Assembly (NCBI GenBank): GCA_002070115.1 | Contig: MWCO01000033.1 | Coordinates: forward strand, 1-58,891 | Length of the DNA stretch: 58,891 nt | Direction: 5' to 3' | From: Deltaproteobacteria bacterium ADurb.Bin207 | Lineage (GTDB): Bacteria > Myxococcota_A > Polyangia > Polyangiales > Polyangiaceae | Part shown: piece by piece, positions 17,940 through 26,260 of the stretch | Layout of the letters: the number at the start of each line of letters is the position of its first letter | How positions within the stretch are numbered: the first letter of the stretch is position 1 | Notes under the pieces: model-generated | What the model saw: the letters and a program-made list of their open reading frames with translations, nothing else | Told to the model about the DNA's origin: nothing | Databases searched by the model: none | Made by a program: the position numbers and the translations under genes

Positions 17940-19061
17940 TCATAGCCCCTCTTGTACGAGACGAGCCATCCGCTCGCCAAAACCAAGCCCATCTCCCACG
18001 GTAAGCAGTTTCCGCAATTGCTGACAAGCCCGCCTCGCCCGATCGCTCTCTCGCAACTGCTCCAAAGCCGCAACCAAACGATCGGCCCGCATCTGCCCTT
18101 GGACGAGTTCAGGAAATACTCGGGACTCCAGCAGGATGTTGGGCAATCCGATATGCGGCGTACGAAGAAGTTTTTTCACTACAAAAGCGGATACAGGGTC
18201 ACAACGATACGCGATCACGGGCAGGGCCCCCGATAGCGCCGCCTCCAGACAGGCGGTCCCCGAAACGCAAAGCGCCAGGGAATACGCCTCCAACTGCACC
18301 GCCGCCCCATCCCGCCGATCCGCCAAGAAATACGAAATCCCCTTCGATTGTACTGCTGCCAAGCATCGTCGCCGCCACCCCGAAGGCAGCGCCGGCGATA
18401 CGATGACATGCGCCTGCCCGTCCGGGTGTTGATCCAACCAGCGCCGAGCCGCCTGCAAAAAAGGCGATATACTCGCGGATACCTCCTGCACCCGACTGCC
18501 CATCATCACCGCCAGCCGAGGCGGAAACGACGTCGAATCCGCATACGTCGTCAACTCCACCGCGGGATGACCCACATAATGAACATCGTAGCCGTGCCGG
18601 CGCCACAAAGGCTCTTCGAAAGGGAAAAGCACCGCCAATCGATCGACACTGTGCCGTAACGTATCCAGGCGTGAAGGACGCCACGCCCACACCTGCGGAG
18701 CCACACACCAGAGCACGCGAATGCCCATCGACCGCAGCTCACGCCCCAACGCCTGATTAAAACTAGTAAATCCGATGAGCAACGCCTGACCGGGGCGTCG
18801 CCGACGACATTCCCGCACAAGCACACGAAACGCCCGCTGCAGGGCCCAGGCGCGACGTGTCGCTGGAATCCAACCCATCGCCGCCAATCCCGTCAGTGGT
18901 TCCAGCACCTCCATGCCCGATGCCTGGCTGGCCTCTCCCCCTACACCGAAAGACTGCAGGTTGGCGCCAGCGTTCGACAAAGCACTCAAGGTCATCGACG
19001 CGATGCGATCCGAGGAAGGCTCCGCGCCACAAACAAGTAAGTGCTTGTTTTTATTACTCAT
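17940..19061 (-). CDS. lpxB: Lipid-A-disaccharide synthase LpxB
   Basis: Forms the beta-1,6-linked lipid A disaccharide from UDP-2,3-diacylglucosamine and lipid X at the inner membrane. The start at 19061 (MSNKNKHLLVCGAEPSSD) overlaps the rnd stop as ATGA. Features: the N-terminal GExSGD-like segment is altered to CGAEPSSD, then IGFTSFNQAL, the family signature VAPQVWAWRPSRLDTL, LFPFEEPLWRRHG and YVGHPAVE, and the C-terminal part with CVSGTACLEAALSGALPVI (donor-binding region). The length is about 373 residues, normal for LpxB. It is the last gene of a five-gene minus-strand operon. No other lipid A gene lies nearby. Confidence 0.93.
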   Translation of the reverse strand: MSNKNKHLLVCGAEPSSDRIASMTLSALSNAGANLQSFGVGGEASQASGMEVLEPLTGLAAMGWIPATRRAWALQRAFRVLVRECRRRRPGQALLIGFTSFNQALGRELRSMGIRVLWCVAPQVWAWRPSRLDTLRHSVDRLAVLFPFEEPLWRRHGYDVHYVGHPAVELTTYADSTSFPPRLAVMMGSRVQEVSASISPFLQAARRWLDQHPDGQAHVIVSPALPSGWRRRCLAAVQSKGISYFLADRRDGAAVQLEAYSLALCVSGTACLEAALSGALPVIAYRCDPVSAFVVKKLLRTPHIGLPNILLESRVFPELVQGQMRADRLVAALEQLRESDRARRACQQLRKLLTVGDGLGFGERMARLVQEGL

Positions 19062-20221
19062 TCCCCTGTTACCAACGATAACAGCCGCCCAGCATACCGT
19101 TGTGCCCTTGCCTTTCCCAACCCCGGCATGCTTGCGATTTGCTCTTCCGTCGTTGGCTTTCGGCTCAGCAGCCACCGGATACAATGGGTGGGAAGGACGA
19201 CCTGTTCGTGGACATCGCGACGCTCGGCTTCTGCGCTTCGCCAGGTTTGCAAGCGTTTTTCGAGGTTTTTGTTGGCGATCCGTTGCGCGACGGGAAGCAT
19301 CGGCGGGGCGACGGGCTTTCGAAACTGTTCCGGATGGTCCTTGGCGTCTTGTTCGGCGAATAGGATCGCTTGCAGCAGTTCGGTCCGCTGCTTTTCCGTG
19401 AGCTTTCGCACGAGACCCACGCGCATGAGATTCGCCATCGAACGGGGAGGATGCTGCGCCATGGAAAGGAGCAATTTATCAGCTAGCAATCGCTGGGGAG
19501 GCAGATTTTTCTCCATGGCCCAGGTTTCCCGCGCGGCTGCGATGGCCTCGAGAATGCGGGTTTGGACACCACCGAGCCTTTCGGCCCCACGAATGCGAAG
19601 ATGCGGCGCAGAGGGCGGCGCCGACTCTTCGAGCGCGTTCATCAAGCGATACGCGGTTTCCGTCGCCACCTCGTCGGCGATACCCGCTTGCTGAACTTGC
19701 TGGTCCAGCCGTGTGTCGAGACGCAACAAGTGATAGACATCATCCGCCAAATAAGCGAGAGATTCGGTCGATAAGGGGCGTTGGGACCAATCGGAATTTT
19801 GCTTCTCCTTGCTCACCTGAATGCCGAACTCCGCTGCCAGCAGCGAAGCGAGCCCCGAGCCCGGCTTTCTCAAATACGTGGCGGCCACCGACGTATCTCG
19901 CACGGATCGCAGCACGATGCCCCGCGTATTGAGAATTCTTGCATCGAAGGCCAGGTCATGGATGACTTTGAGTCGAAATGGATCACCGAGTAACGACGAT
20001 AACGCGGGAAGGGGGATGGCAAGCGTATCGACGATGGCCGCACGAGTGCTGCCATCCGGCAATTCCCACGCGAATTGGATGGTGCATACGTCCGGCTGAT
20101 AGGCGAACATCCCATTGCTTTCCACATCGACGGCGATGCGGTTTACGTCATGCACTTGCCGCAACCACGCTCCAAGGTGGTCGGCAGTATCGATCCACCA
20201 CACGGAAGCGCTATCAACCAC
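19058..20221 (-). CDS. rnd: Ribonuclease D-like exonuclease with HRDC domain
   Basis: A 3'-5' exoribonuclease of the DEDD family. Exo I VDVESNG carries Asp32 and Glu34; exo II is HDLAFDARIL; exo III is LADDVYHLLRLD with the Tyr and Asp in the YxxxD-type position. C-terminal residues about 215-387 contain two HRDC-like helical parts, the last ending in SMPGLGKARAQRYAGRLL. The start is GTG at 20221, which lies 8 bases inside the protease gene upstream; the 3' stop overlaps lpxB as ATGA. RNase D normally trims tRNA 3' ends; here it is coupled to unrelated envelope genes, so the operon order may only reflect compact gene packing. Confidence 0.9.
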   Translation of the reverse strand: MVDSASVWWIDTADHLGAWLRQVHDVNRIAVDVESNGMFAYQPDVCTIQFAWELPDGSTRAAIVDTLAIPLPALSSLLGDPFRLKVIHDLAFDARILNTRGIVLRSVRDTSVAATYLRKPGSGLASLLAAEFGIQVSKEKQNSDWSQRPLSTESLAYLADDVYHLLRLDTRLDQQVQQAGIADEVATETAYRLMNALEESAPPSAPHLRIRGAERLGGVQTRILEAIAAARETWAMEKNLPPQRLLADKLLLSMAQHPPRSMANLMRVGLVRKLTEKQRTELLQAILFAEQDAKDHPEQFRKPVAPPMLPVAQRIANKNLEKRLQTWRSAEAERRDVHEQVVLPTHCIRWLLSRKPTTEEQIASMPGLGKARAQRYAGRLLSLVTGE

Positions 20222-21128
20222 GCGACACCCGTCGACTCGCGCGCCTCCAGCCCAATCCTAAGGCCACGATCACGAGCCAGACCCAGTTTCTCTTTTGCTG
20301 CATTGATTCCGCCGGCAGCGCGCAGGCCGAACACCCTTGTTCCTCGGGAGCCTGCCCATCGCCGCACGTTTGCTGCAACCCATGACGCGGTGTCGGATCG
20401 CAAGGCTGCGATTTTCGCTCGGGAGGATAAATCGCGCAAAGCCCTTCATGATCATCGGGTTCCGGACTACGAAGATCGAGCGACCCTTGAGAATACTTGC
20501 TGTACATCGTCGCCGTCTTGTCCGCCGAATGCGCAAGCCCGAAAAAATGCCCTACCTCATGCGCAAGGATCGCTTCCAGATCGTATTTGACATTCTCGTC
20601 CGTGGTGGTGACATCGACCTGCGCCGTGTTGACCTCGATGTCCACATCGTAAATATGCCCGTTTTCCGTATTGAAGGTCACGGTCGTGAGGGCAAGGGTT
20701 TGCGACAAGCCATAGGGCCATGACGACGACCGGAACATGATGATATTGGCATTCCCCGCGTAACGATTGTATTCGACGGCATCGCAAGCGATGGGTCCCA
20801 GGTCGTAGACATCGATGCTGGGACCTTTGCCTTGGCCGCAATCCGCGGCTAGCCACGATTGGAATACTCGTTGCGTGGTTCGCGCAAACGTATCGAACGG
20901 AACAGAAGGGTCGGCATCCCGCTGAAGGCTGTAGCCCACACATCGATTCGGCCAAATCAGTTCCTTGCCGATGGTGGTGCAGGCCTGTCCAGGGGGCGGA
21001 TCACAGTTGGTCGAGCTGGGATCACAGGTTGTGGTGCGGCAATAAGCGAGAGCATCCGAAGACGCGAATACCAAGAACGTCGCGAACACCGCGATGAGCA
21101 CACGAATCAACGTTCGATTATCCGCCAT
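20214..21128 (-). CDS. Secreted matrixin-like metalloprotease with MYXO-CTERM-like tail
   Basis: A protein of 304 residues with a signal peptide (cleavage after Asp-Ala-Leu-Ala, about residue 28). The zinc site HEVGHFFGLAH (His190, Glu191, His194, His200) and the Met-turn at Met208 (TATMYS) define a metzincin. An acidic, Cys-containing linker follows. The C-terminus has GCSAC, a hydrophobic helix (about residues 283-296) and an Arg-rich end (WRRASRR), which match the MYXO-CTERM tripartite sorting layout of Cys motif, transmembrane helix and basic tail. It is likely exported and anchored or released at the surface. It overlaps both neighbours (11 bases upstream, 8 bases downstream with rnd) in the lpxB operon. 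Confidence 0.9.
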   Translation of the reverse strand: MADNRTLIRVLIAVFATFLVFASSDALAYCRTTTCDPSSTNCDPPPGQACTTIGKELIWPNRCVGYSLQRDADPSVPFDTFARTTQRVFQSWLAADCGQGKGPSIDVYDLGPIACDAVEYNRYAGNANIIMFRSSSWPYGLSQTLALTTVTFNTENGHIYDVDIEVNTAQVDVTTTDENVKYDLEAILAHEVGHFFGLAHSADKTATMYSKYSQGSLDLRSPEPDDHEGLCAIYPPERKSQPCDPTPRHGLQQTCGDGQAPEEQGCSACALPAESMQQKRNWVWLVIVALGLGWRRASRRVSRG

Positions 21129-21693
21129 GGCCGGAGCGCGCTTCCATGATGAGCCGTCTGGCTTCGCCCAAAGACAATCCTTCGAGAACGGAAGCGGGTT
21201 TGACTCCCGGTTTTCCGGCCAAAGGCGCGTGCGCCATGCGACGGCTCTCCACCGTCATGCGGGTTTTGTCGATACGAACGGGAAAGCTTCCTTGTTCCAT
21301 GCCGACGACGGAATAAGTTTTATCGACTCGTTCGACCAAAAACAGCAAGACTGGCTGTTGGGGTCGCAGCGACGCCGCACCGTGAACGAGTTGCCCGATG
21401 CCTTCCACGACACCACCGAGGGTTCGGACCCAGACCTCCCGCTCGCCATCTCCTACGATATGAGCGGAAATCTGCACGCGATGATAGGTGACGATGCGCC
21501 TACCTCCCTCCGTGGATTCCCAAACAGACATATTTTCCACGGGCACTCCGACGATCACGCGGTGGGCTGTCTTCGCCAAGTAGGACAACGGCATATCGAT
21601 GAACGTATGCGCCTGGGCTTGCCGAATACCGAACGTGCCGAACGACAGCGCGAAGCCTATCAAAACGGTGGCGAGAAACACTCGCAAAGACAT
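21118..21693 (-). CDS. Secreted protein of unknown function
   Basis: The start at 21693 gives MSLRVFLATVLIGFALSFG with a signal cleavage after Ala-Gln-Ala. An ORF with an upstream start at 22059 would overlap the kinase gene by more than 300 bases and is rejected. The mature protein (about 165 residues) is beta-rich: VIVGVPVENMSVWES, RVQISAHIVGD, REVWVRTLGGVVEG and PVLLFLVERVD. It has no cysteines of note. The next gene, the matrixin-like protease, starts 11 bases inside its end. Coexpression with a secreted protease suggests a chaperone, inhibitor or partner role, but nothing in the sequence proves that. Confidence 0.7.
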   Translation of the reverse strand: MSLRVFLATVLIGFALSFGTFGIRQAQAHTFIDMPLSYLAKTAHRVIVGVPVENMSVWESTEGGRRIVTYHRVQISAHIVGDGEREVWVRTLGGVVEGIGQLVHGAASLRPQQPVLLFLVERVDKTYSVVGMEQGSFPVRIDKTRMTVESRRMAHAPLAGKPGVKPASVLEGLSLGEARRLIMEARSGHGG

Positions 21694-21724
21694 GAGGCTG
21701 TCATAGCACACCCGCGCCAAGGAC

Positions 21725-24439
21725 TCACTGCACGAAGTACCATCGCTCCATATCGGCACCAAAACGTTGGAAAGGACTTCCATCCCAACCTCGCAGGTGG
21801 GGATCGACAACGACCCGTTCGAGCAAAAAGGCCAACGGAAGCGTGGGGAGCCGTTCCGCGTAGGCAACCCATAGTTCGCGAAGAAGTTGCGAACGCCGCA
21901 AAGGATCCATCGCCCGTTGTTCCCGCTCGAGCAGGGAAGCAACCCCTTCGTCGAAGCCGGAGTGCCGAACGGAAAGGTCGTAGTCCGTGCCAACCATGGG
22001 GATGTTGAAATGAGCGGCCACCGAATCCGGTCCGACGTCACGCAAAGAATAGAGCGCAAGCCCTCCGTGATGCCCGTTTCGCACCAGATCCGACACGTGA
22101 TCGACCGGTGAAAGGGTGATTTTGAGCCCCGCCGCTTGAAGATCGTCGCGAAGCATGGTGGCGATACGCACGTCCATCGCCCAATGGCTGTGAAAAAGCG
22201 GAAAAGTCACCCCTTTGACTTTTAGCCTTTCGAGTTCCGCCAAAGCGCGCGCGCGATGGAAGGGATACGTGGCCACATCCCCTGGCCCCAACCCAACGGC
22301 TGGACAATGGGCGATGAGGTCGGTTCGATTATATAACTTACTCGTGAGTTTTCCGCGATCGATCGCGGAAAGTAAGGCTTTTCTTACCTCCAGGGAAGCA
22401 AGAAGAGGATGATTCATATCGGGTTGAACAAGCACATAATGCGGAGAGGCTCTGAAATGTACGGCGTCGGGACGACGTTTTGCCAGCGCTTCGGCATCGT
22501 CGACGGTAATGGCGTTGGGAACGATGAGATCGACGTCGCCCCTTTCGAAAGACTCCACCAATTTGGTAGTGTCCTGGGTACATCGAAGCTCGATACGCGA
22601 CATCGAAGGCGGCGGACCGGCAAAATAGGGATTGGGCTCGAGGACCATCCACTCCCCGACACGAACCTCGGCAATGCGATACGGCCCCAATCCGGGTGTG
22701 GGATACGTGTTGCGATACTCCCGGGCCGCTTGCCCCCCTTCGGATTGTAAATGCGGTTCGAGGACCGAGGCCGCGAGCGGCTCGACTCCTTCGACGGCTT
22801 CTGCCCAATGGTCACTCCATACCAATACCGCGATCGATTCGTCGATACGCCGTGCATCGAGGACCCGACTGCTGGGCATGAGCGTATGGGAAATGAGCAA
22901 ATCGTCGGCTCGCACAAGGGTTCCATCGGACCAGCGTAACCCAGGTAAGAGTTCCCAACGCACTTCCACCCGGCCGCCGGGAAGAATCCGAGCCAGACCG
23001 TTTTCGAGCGACGGCCGCTGGCGCACGAAGATTGCTTTGGCACGACCATCGGTGGATGGTTCGATCAAAGACCAAAACACCGCCGGGGCGAGGGGTGAAG
23101 AGGGAATACTGCGGAAAAAAGAGGTTCCGATACGTAGGACCGGACGCACGGAGGGGGGTGTGGGAGGCCCCTGTACGACCGAGAGGGATGAGACGGCGGG
23201 GGTCGTGCCTTTGGGCGCGATGACCAGAATGGCCGCGATGGCACCGAGTAGGGCAAGCAAAGCCAGCGCAACCGCCAGGCGCTTCGCCCGTGGCCGCGGA
23301 AGTTGCGCGGAAAAGGTGCCGGATTGCCCTTGGACCATGGCGAACGGTTGGGTGACGGGCTCGGATTTGCTCGAAAACAAGGGGTCAGGGGCTGTCTCAT
23401 CGAGCCTCAAGGAAGGCTCCGAGCGCGGCGCGGCACTGGGCATAGGCGAGTCGGGCCTCCACGACGTTCGCGAGCGGAGCAGCGCACGGATATGCTCGAT
23501 TTCCGCTTCGCAACACGTGACCAAAAACTCACTCACCGCCGAGCGTTGCGGCTCGATCCCCGCCTCCAACGCCGCTTTTCGCAGGGCACTGGCAAATTCC
23601 ATCGCCGTCGCATAGCGAGCTGATAAATCTCGCTCCAACGCGCGCTCCACCACCCGCGCTACCGGCTCGGGAACTTCCTTTCTCCATGAATTCACGGGCT
23701 CGATGGGACCATACAAGACGCGCGACAGGGTTCGCACCGGCAACTCCGCGCGAAATAAACGCAATCCCGTCAACATTTCCCAGGCTACGATACCGGCGGA
23801 AAAGACATCGGAGCGACGGTCCAGGCTATCGCCCCGTGCTTGCTCGGGAGAAAAATACGCCAGTTTTCCTCTCATATGGTCGCGAGTGGCATCCGTGGAA
23901 GAATCAAAAGCTTTGGAAATACCAAAATCCGCAACCCGCGCTCCCCCATCTTCTCCAATCAAAATATTGTGCGGCGAAACGTCCCGATGCACGATCCCCA
24001 ACGCATTTCCTTCGCGGGATACGGCTTCGTGGGCATCATGAAGCCCCTGACATGTATCCTGTATAATGCTCAACACCACATCCACGGGAATGGGCAGGGA
24101 GCGTTCTGCCGCTCGTTTGATGAGCCTCGAGGCCGTGGCCCCTACCACCAAATCCATCACCAAATACGGTACCCCCTCGTGGTCGCGCCCCAAGTCCAGC
24201 GTTTGCACGACATGCACACTGCGAATCTGCGCCGCGAGCCGAGCTTCGTGCAAAAACATGGCGACGAACTCTTCATCTTGCGCCAAGGCCGACGCCATAC
24301 GCTTGATGGCCACCACACGCTCGAAACCCGCTTCTCCCCGCACACAGCCGGCGTAAACGTCGGCCATTCCCCCTGACGCAATCCTCCCCCAAAGACGATA
24401 GCGCCCCAGCGGGGATGCTTCTGCCGTGATGGGAACCAC
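21725..24439 (-). CDS. Transmembrane Ser/Thr kinase fused to a family-5 solute-binding protein
   Basis: A 904-residue fusion. Residues 14-295 are a complete kinase domain: Gly-rich loop GRIASGGMADVY, Lys46 (VAIK), HRD at 151-153 with VSPHN, DFG at 171-173, and SPEQ. A Pro/Ser-rich stretch leads to one transmembrane helix (about 388-408). Residues about 430-904 read as an extracytoplasmic SBP_bac_5 (oligopeptide or nickel-type) domain: WELLPGLRWSDGTLVRADDLL, a central region with the typical PYRIAEVRVGEWMVLEPNPYF, and a C-terminal part with LPTLPLAFLLERVVVD. No lipobox is present because the transmembrane helix anchors it. It is probably a one-protein sensor: the outside domain binds a ligand and the kinase answers. 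The start is GTG at 24439 with no clear ribosome binding site. Confidence 0.9.
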   Translation of the reverse strand: MVPITAEASPLGRYRLWGRIASGGMADVYAGCVRGEAGFERVVAIKRMASALAQDEEFVAMFLHEARLAAQIRSVHVVQTLDLGRDHEGVPYLVMDLVVGATASRLIKRAAERSLPIPVDVVLSIIQDTCQGLHDAHEAVSREGNALGIVHRDVSPHNILIGEDGGARVADFGISKAFDSSTDATRDHMRGKLAYFSPEQARGDSLDRRSDVFSAGIVAWEMLTGLRLFRAELPVRTLSRVLYGPIEPVNSWRKEVPEPVARVVERALERDLSARYATAMEFASALRKAALEAGIEPQRSAVSEFLVTCCEAEIEHIRALLRSRTSWRPDSPMPSAAPRSEPSLRLDETAPDPLFSSKSEPVTQPFAMVQGQSGTFSAQLPRPRAKRLAVALALLALLGAIAAILVIAPKGTTPAVSSLSVVQGPPTPPSVRPVLRIGTSFFRSIPSSPLAPAVFWSLIEPSTDGRAKAIFVRQRPSLENGLARILPGGRVEVRWELLPGLRWSDGTLVRADDLLISHTLMPSSRVLDARRIDESIAVLVWSDHWAEAVEGVEPLAASVLEPHLQSEGGQAAREYRNTYPTPGLGPYRIAEVRVGEWMVLEPNPYFAGPPPSMSRIELRCTQDTTKLVESFERGDVDLIVPNAITVDDAEALAKRRPDAVHFRASPHYVLVQPDMNHPLLASLEVRKALLSAIDRGKLTSKLYNRTDLIAHCPAVGLGPGDVATYPFHRARALAELERLKVKGVTFPLFHSHWAMDVRIATMLRDDLQAAGLKITLSPVDHVSDLVRNGHHGGLALYSLRDVGPDSVAAHFNIPMVGTDYDLSVRHSGFDEGVASLLEREQRAMDPLRRSQLLRELWVAYAERLPTLPLAFLLERVVVDPHLRGWDGSPFQRFGADMERWYFVQ

Positions 24440-24620
24440 CCACGCACGCTACCATCACCATGGTCGCCCGACAAGCTTCGCCAACCAAGGGTTTTTCTCC
24501 CTCGCTCTCGCTTCTGGAAGCGATTGTTTGCCCCGATAGCCCATCAAAAAATCGCTTCTCTTTTTCCAACCCCCGCCCATCTTCCTTGCCCAAGCGCTCG
24601 TACAAGGGGATGATTGGAGT

Positions 24621-25175
24621 ATGCGCCGATATCTCTTTCTGGCGTCGCTCGTTCTCTCTGCCTGCTCCCCGGATGCGTCGGAACCCGTGGCAAAACAGAA
24701 AGAACAGGCGCTGCAACCCTCGAATTCGGTTTCCCGTACCTTCACCGATCCTCACCAGCGATGGCGATTGGTTCTGCCAAAGCAAGCTGTCGTTCGGACA
24801 ACCCGTTTCGACCCTTCCACCCCTGTCCACAAGGTCAAGGAGCGTCTCGAAATCTTGAGCGACGATCGGCTTGTCCTTCGCATCGATATCTGGACCAACC
24901 CCGAGGACTTATCACCCCTCGGGTGGATCGATACCCACGCGACCTACCTTCGAAACCAAGAGATAACGCTTCAACAAAGCTATATCGGCCCCGAAAACCG
25001 TCTTGTCGTCCTGGCCGACCAGCCGCGCTCTTGTCAATCCAGCCATATCATCACCGCGTTTCTTTCGGTGGGAAAGAGCATGGTGAGCATGACGTGCGTC
25101 GATGGGGACGATCCTTCGCAACGAACCATATTCGAAAACGCGCTGGTTTCTTTCGCGGCAGGAGAACAACCATGA
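24621..25175 (+). CDS. Putative lipoprotein
   Basis: The start is preceded by TTGGAGT. A short lipoprotein signal (MRRYLFLASLVLSAC) has its Cys at 15. The mature protein of about 170 residues has segments such as WRLVLPKQAVV, LVLRIDIWTNPED and VGKSMVSMTCVDGDD, a mixed alpha/beta layout with two Cys near the end that could pair. No family is recognised. Its stop overlaps the CHAP gene start as ATGA at 25172, and the pair is probably an operon; it may bind or help export the CHAP enzyme. It is divergent from the kinase-SBP gene, sharing about 180 bases of upstream DNA. Confidence 0.7.
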   Translation: MRRYLFLASLVLSACSPDASEPVAKQKEQALQPSNSVSRTFTDPHQRWRLVLPKQAVVRTTRFDPSTPVHKVKERLEILSDDRLVLRIDIWTNPEDLSPLGWIDTHATYLRNQEITLQQSYIGPENRLVVLADQPRSCQSSHIITAFLSVGKSMVSMTCVDGDDPSQRTIFENALVSFAAGEQP

Positions 25176-26221
25176 GCCGCTCTTGTTTTCTCCTGGCTGC
25201 TGCCTTGGCCGCGACCGTGTTCGTCAGTTCTCCGGCCCAAGCCGTATACCAATGCGGCCCGGAAAAAGATGAATGCATTTGCGGAGGGAACAATCCTTTT
25301 CCCTGCTGCGATAACGGGGGAAACTGCACCTGGTGGGCGTGGCAATCCGCCTGCTGCCATTGGGGTGTCATCGTTCCCATGCTCGGCAATGCCAATACCT
25401 GGGCTGGTGTCGCGGCCAACGACCCCGCCTACGAAGTGTTGTCCTATCCCGTACCCAACAGCATCGCCTGTCGCGCCTCCGGTGCCTACGGCCACGTGGC
25501 CTGGGTCACCTCGGTCAATGGCTCGAAGATCACGGTCAGCGAGATGAACTGTTGGGGAAACTACGGCGTTCGAGATTGGTCCTACGATGCTTCCTTCTTC
25601 GACGGGGGCTATATTGTGTTGAAAAGCAGCCTTTGCGACTGCTCTGAGGGACAAGAGCAATCGCAAAGCTGTGGCACCTGCGGCACGCAAACGCGGCCAT
25701 GCGCCGCAAATTGCAAGTGGGGAGACTGGAGCGCCTGCGCCGGACCGGATCCAGGCGGGCCCTGTGATACCGGATTGCTCGGCGCCTGCGCTTCCGGTGA
25801 ACTTCGCTGCATCGAGGGCAACGAAACCTGCTCGCAAACCGTGACGGCTTCCGAAGAGGTTTGCGACGGGGTGGATAACGATTGCGATGGGCAAGTCGAT
25901 GAGGATGACGTTTGCGCCACGCCCCCCGGCGACGCTGGTGCGGATGGTAGCGCAGGAGGCTCCGCGGAGGCCGGACGTCCCGACAGTGCCGCGGACAGTA
26001 CCGCCGACACCGCGGGAGAAGCGGGAGGCACCGGCCCGGATGCGGGCAAAAAACCGGGGTCAGCCTGGGCGCAGAACAACGACGAAGCCAGCGGCTGCGC
26101 TTGCATAACTACTGGAAATACAAAGAATTTTTCGAATATCGGTGGGGTATTGATCCTGCTTGCGCTGGCTTTGGGCCGACGGCGAACGCGCAGCTCCCGC
26201 AAGCGTTGCGAATCCTGCTGA
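25172..26221 (+). CDS. CHAP-domain peptidoglycan hydrolase with MYXO-CTERM-like tail
   Basis: The start at 25172 forms ATGA with the lipoprotein stop and follows AGGAG. The signal peptide ends in Ala-Gln-Ala. The CHAP core holds Cys52 (GNCTWWAW) and His107 (GHVAWV), the expected Cys-His pair for amidase or endopeptidase activity. Next come a Cys-rich segment with a thrombospondin-like CKWGDWSAC, the putative metal-binding repeat EVCDGVDNDCDGQVDEDD, an Ala/Gly/Asp-rich linker, and a C-terminal tail with GCAC, a hydrophobic helix and RRRTRSSRKR. The tail matches the MYXO-CTERM type seen at 20214-21128. The enzyme probably acts on cell walls, its own or prey; the target is unknown. Confidence 0.88.
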   Translation: MSRSCFLLAAALAATVFVSSPAQAVYQCGPEKDECICGGNNPFPCCDNGGNCTWWAWQSACCHWGVIVPMLGNANTWAGVAANDPAYEVLSYPVPNSIACRASGAYGHVAWVTSVNGSKITVSEMNCWGNYGVRDWSYDASFFDGGYIVLKSSLCDCSEGQEQSQSCGTCGTQTRPCAANCKWGDWSACAGPDPGGPCDTGLLGACASGELRCIEGNETCSQTVTASEEVCDGVDNDCDGQVDEDDVCATPPGDAGADGSAGGSAEAGRPDSAADSTADTAGEAGGTGPDAGKKPGSAWAQNNDEASGCACITTGNTKNFSNIGGVLILLALALGRRRTRSSRKRCESC

Positions 26222-26260
26222 GCCTGAGCTACCCTTGCGAGCCGGTCGGAGAACAACCTG

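Noticed and set aside
21694..22059. An N-terminal extension of the secreted protein at 21118-21693
   Set aside because: It would overlap the end of the kinase-SBP gene by more than 300 bases and lacks a signal; the ATG at 21693 starts a proper signal peptide.
24614..25171. A long upstream extension of the CHAP gene frame
   Set aside because: The frame is open by chance across the lipoprotein gene, but the signal peptide, AGGAG and ATGA junction all point to a start at 25172.
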